Shown here: one piece after another, positions 54,985 through 64,000 of the stretch
Position numbering within the stretch: position 1 is the first letter of the stretch
How the letters are laid out: each line of letters opens with the position of its first letter
Source: Isoetes taiwanensis
Taxonomy: Eukaryota > Streptophyta > Lycopodiopsida > Isoetales > Isoetaceae
NCBI GenBank assembly: GCA_021234155.1
Contig: JAJEKV010000004.1
Location: 7,072,109 to 7,136,108, forward strand
Direction: 5' to 3'
DNA: 64,000 nucleotides
Translations under genes and position numbers: made by a program
Notes under the pieces: generated by a model
Told to the model about the DNA's origin: nothing
Database searches by the model: none
Seen by the model: only the letters and a program-made list of their open reading frames with translations

Positions 54985-55460
54985 ATCAGGATTTCACAGA
55001 GAGGGGCACAGAAAATGGAGCGACTGGCTCAGTATTATCCATTGGGAATATCACACAAGCTGCTGCTGGACATCAGACGCCTGAAGGTTTGCACGGAAGA
55101 TGCCGTCTTGTTCAACCACGAGGGAATTTAATCCAACACACATCTTTGGAGATTACGAACCTGATGGTGCGACATCCTGCTGCGCATCAATGCTGCGGGA
55201 TGTCATACCTTTCGCCAGAATCGGCCGGTGAGTTGTTCAATTTGGAAGTCCGAGGAAGACACGAAGGGAAAAAAACGTCCCGGTTACTCGGGTTGTAGGC
55301 GGCCGGCATTGATGAGGGCGGCGCAAGTATTGCGAGACGGAGAAAAGGAGGTGCCGCAAAGGATCAAGGATAGATATGCCAAGCGAGTCGCGAGTTCTTT
55401 CAGCGTGGAGGCGCCCGACAACGGAGCTGGCGGCATTATGCTTGCGAGAACACAATAGCG
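54985..55460 (+). pseudogene. Coding debris downstream of the acid-tailed gene
   Basis: A frame from about 55015 reads MERLAQYYPLGISHKLLLDI and stops at 55130. Other frames at 55089-55298 and 55228-55458 contain MSYLSPESAGELFNLEV and PQRIKDRYAKRVASSFSVEA. They may be exons or frameshifted parts of one gene. No family is recognised. Confidence 0.3.
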
Positions 55461-55499
55461 GCCGAGTGCCCGCTACATAAGGTAAATAAGCGTCTACGA

Positions 55500-56240
55500 T
55501 TAAGCGGTTTCTCGACTTCGCGAGTCGAAAAGCCCTAACATCCTAACATTTCCGATTATCATGGGGTTTCTCGACTCACAAGTCGAAAAGCCGAGAATTC
55601 CTGAAAAATCAAAGGATCACGGAGCTTTCGACTTCATGAGTCGAAAAACTGAAGAAGTAAAGAAAATTAAACATTCAAGGGACTTTCTCGACTTCGCGAG
55701 TCGAAAACCCTGAACGGTACATTCGAGATTAATGGTCGGCCAGTGAAAGCATCGAGCCTTCCATCCTTTCTTCCCCCCCTCTTGGGGCAATGTAAACAGT
55801 TTCTATTCTAAGTTGCATCGTTCAAGAGGCGCGGCAAGGAAGGATTTGGGAGTGAGCGGCGCTTTCATTCTAGCCTTCACTCTCGTACTATGTTCTCTCC
55901 TCTCCCGATGGTATTCTCGACTCGCGAGTCGAGAAAGTCCCTTGAATCTTCTCCTTACTTGTGCTCCTCTCACTTTCTCGACTTCGTGAGTCGAGAAACC
56001 CAGTATCTGAGAGAACATTGGAGATTAATGGTGAGGAGCAAAAGCATCGAGCCTTCCCAATCTTTCTTTCCCCGCCTCTTGGGCAATGTAAACAGTTTAT
56101 ATCCTAAGTTGCATCGTTCGAAGAGGTGTGAAAGCAAAGATTTGGGAATGCGCGATGCTTTCTTTCTGGCATGGACTCTCCTATGTTTTCTTCTTTCTTG
56201 TGGGTATTCTCGACTCGCGAGTCGAGAAACCCCCTGCATC
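55500..56240. repeat. Palindrome-rich spacer with a ~290-bp tandem duplication
   Basis: Between about 55500 and 55705 four GACTTCGCGAGTCGAAAA-type palindromes occur, 55-65 bases apart. A unit starting near GAGATTAATGGT is then present twice (about 55727-55950 and 56018-56240). Both copies contain GCATCGAGCCTTCC, GGGCAATGTAAACAGTTT and GTTGCATCGTTC, and end with the perfect palindrome (55916 and 56209). No coding content. Confidence 0.8.
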
Positions 56241-56394
56241 CTCCTATTTAGTGTTTACTTCGGGTGTTAGTAGATACTTTCATGCTCTAACATTGGGACA
56301 TTGACTGAATGCAGCCCGTATCCTGACCAGATCATACACGCTCGGCAACAGTGGAAAGCATTGTGTTGTCCTCAGCGTCCTAAAGGAAACAGGC

Positions 56395-57018
56395 TCCCTC
56401 GGATAAGTGGAAGACCTTTGAGAAACTCTGCAGATATGTTCTGCTGGAAGGCCAGGAAGATGATGAGGGAGAGGATGAAGAGGAGAAGAAGAAGAGGACA
56501 CCAAGAAAGGGCAGGGAGTCTCTCTCAGACCAATATGACCTCATTCTTAGCACTGGGCGGTGCGGGAGAAATGGACTGAGATATGGGCTCAATGGACAAG
56601 AGGCAAGCTGAAGGACAGCAATGGAGAATTCCCATGCAGGCCGGACCCAAAGTTGTTTGACAGGCAATTTATGAAAAGGATACAGGGCCTGACCGACAAG
56701 GAAACGCTTGATCTACAGGGTAGAATCCTGGATGGAACAATCCTGCTAAGGAAGAGTAGAAGCTCAAAAATGCAGGACGCAAAGGATTATGCCACAGTCC
56801 TAAAGAGACGGCGTGCGTTGGAAGAAGGCATCACGGAGTTCTGCAATGTTGCTTCCAATGAATACCATGACTTTGATTATTACAAGGAAAAGGCTGCCCT
56901 TGATGAGGAAGACATGAAGGAGTTGAACCGTCTATGTCAACCCTACATCAACACCAAGCTAAAGCGTAACGTCAAAACCCTTCCCTTCCCTTCCCTGAAT
57001 GTGCTATGGCAATTCTGA
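56395..57018 (+). CDS. N-terminal part of the cassette 3 long gene
   Basis: A first frame (about 56400-56555) reads SDKWKTFEKLCRYVLLEGQE, then an acidic and basic run (DDEGEDEEEKKKRTPRKGR). A shift near 56550 leads into REKWTEIWAQWTRGKLKD, LFDRQFMKRIQGLTDKETLD and AALDEEDMKELNRLCQPYIN. It breaks at a stop near 57018. A TTCTTAG acceptor near 56550 could make the shift a splice. No family is recognised. It is collinear with the segments at 57028-58869 and is likely part of the same protein. Confidence 0.4.
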
Positions 57019-57027
57019 AGAGGAAGC

Positions 57028-58869
57028 TTGGATTCGGGGTCCCCTCCATTCCTGGTAACCTTGGGACACAAGGGATTTGGTGGTCTGGAACTGGCACCTG
57101 GGCCCGTGGCACTATTTGCCATCAATATGATCGAAGACCCCACCCTTTTTTATTACAAAGCTGACATAGAGCACTGGTACAAGACGTGTCTGGACATGAC
57201 CGACCTGGATTCTTTCAGTTTCCTTGTCTTTTGCATGCCGGGCAATCAGACGACTGTTGTCTCCCAATGGGCAGCTGATATTAACTTCACCAACAAGATC
57301 TTGTACTCCATATACGAACTTTAACATGAGTGTAGACTTGGCTTGCCGAAGGCACCAAGCTTTGCCAATATACTTTTGGTTTTGGTTTCAAGATCGGCTG
57401 TAGACCTGGACAAGTGGTGGTCTAGCGAACATCATTATCTCGACAAATTCATGATTTCTCAAGAGCAGATGGAACCCTGGAAGGGCGGCAGATTTATGGA
57501 GGATGTGCCATCGATGGACAAAGTCAGCAATGATGGTGCGACAGGTCCAATACATAGAATTCCTATCCGGCCAAGAGTTATCAAGTACTTCATAACCAGC
57601 TTGGTCGAGGAAGATCAAATTGTATGCGAGTGGTACATGAATGCCCTGTTCTCTCAGGGGGCTATGCTGTATGGAATGAAACCTATATCCGTGGTTGGAA
57701 ATAAGGACATGGTTGAAACCATTCGGTCATACCTGGATCTGCTTCATGAGCATTTCAAAGGGAGGAAGACAAATGGAAGCAGTAAGGACGATGATGATGA
57801 AGACAAACCTGAGAGCCAGGGAGAGAAACATGACGGAGACGAGAATGTCGAAGGTTTGGATGCGAATGCCGCGGATCAAATTCTTGAGAATCTGAGATTG
57901 AGGTGAGTCACTTTGCTCTCTCGGTGTTTCTCGAACCTTTCCGGACTTTTAACTTTTTCCATTCTCGACTCGCGAGTCGAGAAAACCAGTTTCCTATCTG
58001 ACGTCTCTCATCATTTCAGGGACATCGAAGTCAACGACTCCGGATCTTTGATAATATCTAGTGGCGGTTCACATCACGAGGAGGACACTGCATTCAACAA
58101 AGACAATCAAGAGCAAGACACTGCGGGCAGCAAGAAAGGAGCTGAAAAAATAATGATCCCGCATATGGATCCCGATCAAGGGGAAATCTGGTCAGAGCCA
58201 AACTCCAACTGGGGTCCAGATGGTCCCACCAAGCTTGTAATATTTGACGTCAATGGAGTATTAGCTGCAGTATACCACGATAAAGACGTCCCTGAGCTTA
58301 ACACCTCGCAGATCCCGACGAAAACGGACCATAAAATCGTGTATCCGAGGTCTAGAGCAAAGGAAATTGTTGAATGGTGCCTGGAACGGGGATTAGAAGT
58401 GGCCATATGGTCTTGTATGGCAAAGAAAAATATTGTCAATGTCCTGGGTGTTATCGGCCTTCCAGTTTTGAAGTTCAAGTTTGTTTGGGGAAACGAAAGG
58501 GTGGAGCATGTGTCAGACCTCGATCCAGCCATCACAAAGGGAAAGTCTATTATGGTGAAAAGGCTGGACAGGGTTTATGAACAATTCCCGGACTTTGGCA
58601 AACACAACACGCTGATTATAGACGACTCCGCCTACAAGTGCTATCATAACTCGCAAAATACAATCATTGCTAAGAGTTATCGACCAGAAGAGTATGAGAC
58701 GGATAGGTGGTTGTCTTTCAGTCTCGTTCCTGTCTTGGCGGAATCCCTGTTTGCCGTTCTTGTGGCCGATGTGATTAGGAACTATCCGAGCCTCAAGGAA
58801 CCAGATCCAGAGAGCAGGGCGATCATGAACGCTATGGACAAGAAATTTTATGGTGAACAAGACGAGTGA
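57028..58869 (+). CDS. Methyltransferase-like region joined to an FCP1/NIF phosphatase domain (cassette 3)
   Basis: Exon 1 runs to 57902 and exon 2 from 58020 to 58869. The 117-base GT-AG intron joins them in phase. Exon 1 contains PVALFAINMIEDPTLFYYKA and, much later, RPRVIKYFITSLVEEDQIV and GAMLYGMKPISVVGNKDMVE. That order and spacing recall motif IV and motif I of beta-class N6/N4 DNA methyltransferases. The catalytic DPPY and the GxG loop are not intact, so any such activity is doubtful. An in-frame TAA at 57322-57324 interrupts exon 1. An acidic linker (SSKDDDDEDKPESQGEKHDG) precedes the intron. Exon 2 has an FCP1/NIF domain: LVIFDVNGVL, VAIWSCMAKKNIVNVL and TLIIDDSAYKCY. The nucleophile Asp is kept but the second motif I Asp is Asn. 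Plant relatives with DLNG are known. The palindrome sits in the intron at 57964-57981. Confidence 0.6.
57903..58019 (+). other. Intron containing a cassette 3 palindrome
   Basis: The 5' site AG|GTGAGT and 3' site CATCATTTCAG|G fit consensus, and removal joins the flanking frames exactly. The perfect palindrome lies at 57964-57981, with T-rich sequence on its left. Confidence 0.8.
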
Positions 58870-58949
58870 CCACTGCTTTTAGATTTTCGAGTTGTGTAAA
58901 TCATGTAAAGAAATGTGAAGAAATGTACTATATTTTGTAATGAATATAC

Positions 58950-59290
58950 TTGTACATTGACTTTTCGCTGGCTTCCTCGACTCGCGAGTCGAGAAAGGCA
59001 TGCTTGTCCTATTGATGAAACCATTTGTATGTTTGTTTATGTGACTGGATGCAGCCATAATCTATAACGATAATGGTTGTACATTGGGTTTTCTGGGCCT
59101 TTCTCGACTCACGAGTCGAGAAAGGCACTGCTTGTCTCGTTGATGAAACCATTTGTATGCTTCCGTCTGTGATTGGATGCAGCCATATTCTAATGAGAAT
59201 GGTTGTACTTTTCTATTTCTGGGCCTTTCTCGACTCGCGGGTCGAGAAAGACACTACTTGCCACGTGAATGGATGCAGTTATATGGAATG
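58950..59290. repeat. Tandem ~126-bp repeat with palindromes, after the FCP1-like gene
   Basis: Three copies of a unit hold GTTGATGAAACCATTTGTAT or a variant, TGGATGCAGCC and AATGGTTGTAC. Each carries a palindrome (58976, 59103 and 59229). The first is perfect and the other two have one change. The gene stop is at 58869, so the array lies in or after the 3' UTR. Confidence 0.85.
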
Positions 59291-59339
59291 AATGTTCTCC
59301 ATTGTATTTTGAATTCACCATTCTTTCCTTCCTTTTGAC

Positions 59340-59765
59340 TAATGATACCGTAATTGTCAGATCCGCAGACCGAGATCTACCGCTCGGGCATCACGAGACC
59401 CGCTCCGGTGGCGAGATCCCGCTCAAAGCGGCGAGAGATTCCGTTAAGGAACAGATCCCGCTCACGCTACACTCTTGCGACCTTTGGGATAAGGTTGCTC
59501 GTGAATCACGAGGCGCCATGCACACGCTTTCGGGATAAAGAAAGAGGAGAAGAAATTAGAGACAGTCCGAAAGCTCAAAGCATCTTGCAAGCATTGCATA
59601 ACATCCACGGAGGTTGGGGAAGGAGCATATTCGATGAAAAGTCTGCGGGAGGAGAGTGGAGTAGTCGGGTGGGCCAGTCGGCCCGGTGGCTCGAGAGGCA
59701 CCTCCTCGTGAGGCATTCCACACTCTTGAGTTTGCCCCCAAGGCTTCAGAGGGCGGCATGAAGAA
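59340..59765 (+). other. Unassigned open frames at the right side of cassette 3
   Basis: Two overlapping frames (59269-59538 and 59354-59761) are open and Arg-rich. No motif decides between them. A partial palindrome (CTCGACTCGCTATCCGAG) lies at about 59963 and marks the right limit of the palindrome-bearing region. Confidence 0.25.
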
Positions 59766-60419
59766 GCGCCAAAGTTAATCCCCTAAGGTGGACCACCTAC
59801 CACGATGATGTAACTGTAGTGACAGCAAGACCGCCATGGTCTCTGCGTCCGATGTAAAATACATTGTACCTATTCAATTTATTAATAAAAATTCTTTTTC
59901 GACTAGAACTTTGGTTTCAATCTTTAATGAGTTTCCTTTGTTTGAATTGCATTGTTCTTGTTCTCGACTCGCTATCCGAGAAAACTGGAAGAAAGCTTGG
60001 ATGCACACTTACAGACAAAAATTCGAATTAAGGATAGTTTTCGGGTCGGGGTGCTCTTTTTTGTGTAAATTAACAGGGTTCCAAAAAAAAGTGGGAATGG
60101 AATGAGTCCCAATTTAATTAAATACGACTTGAAGTCTACAAAACTCCCACTTAACACGGATAATTATGAGCATAAACATTCACTAAACTACATTTTGCTC
60201 CTTTTTTCCATTTAACAATTATCCAACGATTAAACCTATCCATTTAGTGAAAGCAACATTCAAAAAGGTCTATCATTTAGTAAGGACACGTGCTTTAGCA
60301 AAAACAGCAGCCGTTGTAAGCACATTGTGATCACGTCCCAAAATGTTAGCTAGTCTTTGAACATCACCTTTACAACATTTGTGCTCCTAAAGACAACATA
60401 TATCCATAGAGAACTCAGA

Positions 60420-60516
60420 TAGATAGAATAGGATAGGATAGGATAGGATAGGATAGGATAGGATAGGATAGGATAGGATAGGATAGGATAGGATAGGATA
60501 GGATAGGATAGGATAG
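60420..60516. repeat. (GGATA)n microsatellite
   Basis: About 17 perfect GGATA units, flanked by single degenerate units. Confidence 0.97.
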
Positions 60517-60529
60517 AATAAAGAGAAAA

Positions 60530-62250
60530 CCTACGTCTTTTGCTTAGGGAAGAAGCCACTCCTCCAACATTCCATGTAAGAAGATTTATGTGGGCAGTTG
60601 AGGGTGCTCCACATCCATCTCAGTGGCCTCAGAATGATTAATTGCATCTGGGATATCTGCCCATTATGTGCGAGCGAATGGCAAGGGGGAGCCTCCTCTT
60701 TGTTCCACCCTTCCATTGTGACATGCAGCATTTGGCAGAGGGGAGCCACCTCTCTGCTTTGGCCGCCCACGGAATACCCCAGCCTCTGATAAGGGAATGA
60801 TGGCATGTTATTGTGCCTTTCCATGTTCATCTTCAAAGCAAACTTATTACGTGCATCTTTCTTCAAATTAAGTTTTGTCCAGCCATTCTCGCCGTTTCTG
60901 CTGCTCTTGAATCATTTGAAACTTAGCTCTAGCATCGACACTAGAAGCAGGTGCAGACTGCACATTAGAAGCAGAAGGCATATCGGCATCCTTATTAAGG
61001 GCATGGACATGAACTGAGGGGGCACTGACCTGGGAGAAGCAGAAGTGAGAGACGAATAAGAAGCAAGAATGTTGGAAGGATGATCCCACTTGGCACGAAA
61101 ATCTACAAAGAGTTCAAGTTGGGGAAATGTTAGCAAGTTGAGGACCATTCACTAGTTGCAAATCAAATTTGAGGAACATAGGGCCTCTGTTAATGATAAT
61201 TGAACCAAGACGAGCTCGACCACAAGGCAAAGAAACAAAAATCTTAGTACCATCAACAATAGAATGAGCCAAGTGAGTATCCAAACCGTTAGTCACATTC
61301 TCAAGGAAGTCCGACACAAGCAGATCGAGTGGAAGATTTAAAATAGAAAATCAACAAGACATCTTTAAAGCATTACTTATATCCGGAGAGAAGCCAAGAG
61401 AGTAAGGCTAGTATAATACATAATCACTCCACATAGGATCAATGCCTCGAGCCACCGGTTGATCAGCAAATGCAGCATCATCGAACATAACTAAAGATAT
61501 GTTTTTTCCAAGCACTTCAAGGTTGGATACGTGGAAGATCAATTCTGTGAAGATGGCTTGTCAACCAATATCTAAGATTCTTAATGTTCAAATATGCTCC
61601 AGTATAATGACCCACCGCACCAAATGACATCAAGTTATTGATACACCTCTTGTGCAAATCATGATCAATCTGGACGACATTGTAGCCCGATGCAGTAGTA
61701 TCTCTACACACCTCTGTTTGTTAGCAAACATCCACGGGATGTAATTGAAAATCTAGTTGAGCCTCCTTCTGAAGCTCTCCAAGCAAATTAACAATATCTT
61801 TCTTATTGTTATGAACCTATCAATAGCAGTAGAAATCCGAATATAAAATATTGTTGAAGACATATCTTTCCTAATTCAATCACCAAATCGCTCTCGTGTA
61901 TTTCTGTTGGCAGTGGCAACTGATCTCCAATGCAAGGCAGACGATGAACCGAAAATGGAGGAACAGGAGGTGGATGCATTACCAGAAGATAACCTGATCT
62001 GTACCAGAAACAGAAAGCACAGAACTGCTCCATAATGAATCTAGATTCCCTCCCTTCATGCGCAAGACCCTTAGGAAGAGCCAAAGGATTATTATCCACT
62101 ACTATAAACTCACCTGCTATCGACAATGAGAAAATTGAAAACTGCAGAGTCTCTTTATAAAGAGAGAAGCTCGCATCGCCATAATGGCCAAAATTTACAG
62201 CAGTGAATCTTGCAGGTCTGATGGTACAAAAGTACTTGATGCAATACACC
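60530..62250 (-). pseudogene. Minus-strand retroelement or transposon relic, probably LINE ORF1-like
   Basis: Minus frames in order from high to low coordinates are 62249-61809, 61711-61517 (CINNLMSFGAVGHYTGAYLN, LTSHLHRIDLPRIQP), 61317-61114 (SDFLENVTNGLDTHLAHSIV, TKIFVSLPCGRARLGSIIIN) and 61089-60868. The arrangement of a strand-rich part and a short basic part recalls ORF1 proteins of plant LINEs (DUF4283-like). No reverse transcriptase is present. Many stops show it is a relic. The family call is weak. Confidence 0.35.
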
Positions 62251-63105
62251 TTGGAAAGCCTCTGAAATCAGCTTGTGGGAAGTTGTGGAAAAATGATAGA
62301 TGGATTACATGGACAAGATTTAAAGTTCTAGTTCTAGATATTGGGGAAGGGATAGAAAGATCTTCAGGAAGATTATGGCAAACGTCAATACGCTTTCTGA
62401 TATTGTAGGGAAAGACAATAGATGGCTATGTGGGGATGGGGCAGAGTATAAAGTCAGGAAGTTGTATGGACTGCTAATGCCACAATCCCTATTAAAGGTT
62501 GCAGGCAGGTTGGGATTAGACCAAGTAGAAACCAAGGATCTACTGACCAAGTCTTGGTCCTCTTTATGTTCTAGAAAGATACAATTCTTTCGCTGGATCG
62601 GTCTACAAGAAGGTGTTTACACTATGACATGGTTGATGAATAAGAGAGTTGTTATTACGATCTCTGCCCTCTTGGGTGTGTCAGGAACATCATAGGAGAC
62701 TTTTGGAGATGGTTTTGTCCAATTATTGGGCTATAGGTATGTCAGCTGTCATGGCCGGCCATTCTAGCTAGTATAGGTGTAGCTATTATCCAACTCACTT
62801 TAACCAATATATCATTATGGTGCATCTAGAAATACTAATGCGGTGTAGCTCTTGGAGGGTTGTTTGCTTCAATAACAAGGAGCACCTTCAGCATGGAGGT
62901 GGCCATGGCCCACCATTGAAAGTTTGGTCGTAATTATAATAAGAACTTGGATAGAATTGGCAGTATAAGGGGATTTTATTAATTTTTCAAACGTCACTGG
63001 GAATTGGACTTAAACAGTGTGCTGCATGTTATCTATAAACTGACAAAGCAATCATATGGCACAGTCGGTGTTCCTTTTGTGACATGTAGGTCCTATGAAA
63101 AACTA
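62251..63105. other. Intergenic sequence, no gene recognised
   Basis: A plus frame at 62375-62695 and a short one at 62184-62408 lack motifs (WITWTRFKVLVLDIGEG). They may be debris. Nothing else is seen. Confidence 0.4.
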
Positions 63106-63832
63106 GGGAAAAACTACAAAATACCCTTATGTTTTGACGAATTTGATGACATACCCCTGAGTTTTCATAAATTTTGTAATGCCCTTGGTCAACGTTAGTA
63201 TTTTGTATTATTGGAAATTGTTCAAATGCCCTTAAGATGTACCTTAATTACTCAAATGCCCTTAAGATTCTACACAATTCACCAAATACCCTTAAGATGG
63301 GAGATGATACAGCCTGATAATCTGATTAGGGTTTTCTTCAAACCATCAAATCCGAAAGCCATGATCAAAATATTAGACAGTCTTACTATACTGCTTTTGG
63401 AGGGGGTGGATTCGCATTCAGTTTTGCTTTGGCAAATGCCATTGAAAAGATGCAAGATGAATATATTCAATTCAGAGATATTCATATCTATATGGCAGTG
63501 AAGAGCGGATTCAAGCACGTGAGGTTGAATTAGGTTTTCTAGCACATGAGGTCGAATTAGGTTTTCCATTGGGATTCCATCAGGTAGAACGTCTAAATCT
63601 TTGCTATGTTTTCTATTCAAAAATGAAAAACTGCCGATGTCAAATTCTTGCTCCATAAATACATTCATTCAGAAGGGCTTTATATGAAATATGTAAAATA
63701 CAAGGGCATTTAATGATATACAAAATTTTACATAGCCAAATACGTTGACCAAGGGCATTACAAAAATTTATGAAAACTCAAGGGTATGTCGTGAAATTCG
63801 TCGAAACGTAAGGGTATTTTATAGTTTTTCCC
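63106..63832. mobile_element. Mutator-type MITE, 727 bp
   Basis: Starts GGGAAAAACTACAAAATACC and ends GGTATTTTATAGTTTTTCCC. Terminal inverted repeats of about 120 bases are imperfect (CCTTATGTTTTGACGAATTT against AAATTCGTCGAAACGTAAGG). It is flanked by a perfect 9-bp duplication GAAAAACTA (63097-63105 and 63833-63841). The same terminal GGGAAAA and 9-bp duplication as the MITE at 18713 suggest one superfamily. Frames within it are incidental. Confidence 0.9.
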
Positions 63833-64000
63833 GAAAAACTAACAAGGTAGTTCCTACATAGGATGTTCTAAATACTCTACTATAGATAGACGTGGTTCCA
63901 ATAACTCTATTAAAGGTGGTCTACATGCTCATGTACTTGATATTCACACAGGCATAAGTTCTCAAATGAATCCAACCAAAATTAGAAAATCCTCCCATAA

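Noticed and set aside
57028-57324. An independent 98-residue protein
   Set aside because: It is in the same frame as the following segment and separated only by one TAA, so it is part of the longer broken gene.
52092-59246. A CRISPR-like array, because a short palindrome recurs with spacers
   Set aside because: Spacers vary from 55 to several hundred bases, copies vary in sequence, and the context is a plant nuclear genome with spliced genes.

Overview
The window looks like nuclear DNA of a large, repeat-rich land-plant genome. The evidence is a six-exon gene for RNA polymerase II subunit RPB7 with plant-like protein sequence and GT-AG introns, PPR-repeat relics of the PLS type, many Ty3/gypsy chromoviruses primed by initiator tRNA-Met, and Mutator-type MITEs with 9-bp target duplications. 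I cannot name the species. A seed-free plant such as a fern is a guess.

Layout. 0.6-2.1 kb is a broken Ty3/gypsy gag-protease-RT relic. 2.1-2.8 kb is an LTR fragment. 2.8-8.8 kb is a decayed chromovirus (element B). 8.8-12.5 kb has no recognisable gene. At 12.6-14.6 kb PPR coding sequence (minus) is split by a spliced, plus-strand transposase-like gene. 15.3-16.0 kb is an inverted LTR and 16.1-17.2 kb a plus-strand pol fragment. 18.7-19.1 kb is a MITE and 19.9-20.45 kb a tandem duplication. 20.6-22.6 kb is the intact RPB7 gene (minus), the only clearly functional host gene. 23.4-36.8 kb is a nearly complete LTR retrotransposon (element C) with 1.55-kb LTRs, PBS, PPT and a 5-bp target duplication. 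38.2-42.97 kb is a compact gene cassette (cassette 2). 43.0-47.7 kb is a minus-strand gypsy relic with an insertion. 47.9-50.6 kb is a minus-strand DUF7869-type transposase-like gene in pieces. 51-60 kb is a second multi-gene region (cassette 3). 60.4-62.4 kb holds a microsatellite and retroelement debris, and 63.1-63.8 kb a second MITE.

The main discovery is in elements C and cassette 2. Element C carries, between its 5' LTR and gag, a 338-codon open frame that starts with a histone H3 amino terminus and ends in an H3 histone fold, followed by a second, acidic gene. Cassette 2 has the same pair in the same order: a different H3-like protein and a homologous acidic protein. It also has an upstream gene with a BAH-like domain. 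This suggests a mobile, chromatin-directed module of an H3-like protein and a possible chaperone, caught once inside a chromovirus and once outside it.

Cassettes 2 and 3 share a second trait: each has its own dispersed palindrome. Cassette 2 has long-armed hairpins built on TCACACGACGCGAA, and cassette 3 has about 18 copies or variants of CTCGACTCGCGAGTCGAG. These lie between genes and inside introns. Cassette 3 also encodes a long, partly broken protein that joins a methyltransferase-like region to an FCP1/NIF-like phosphatase domain across an intron containing that palindrome. Functions for the cassettes are inference from protein resemblance.
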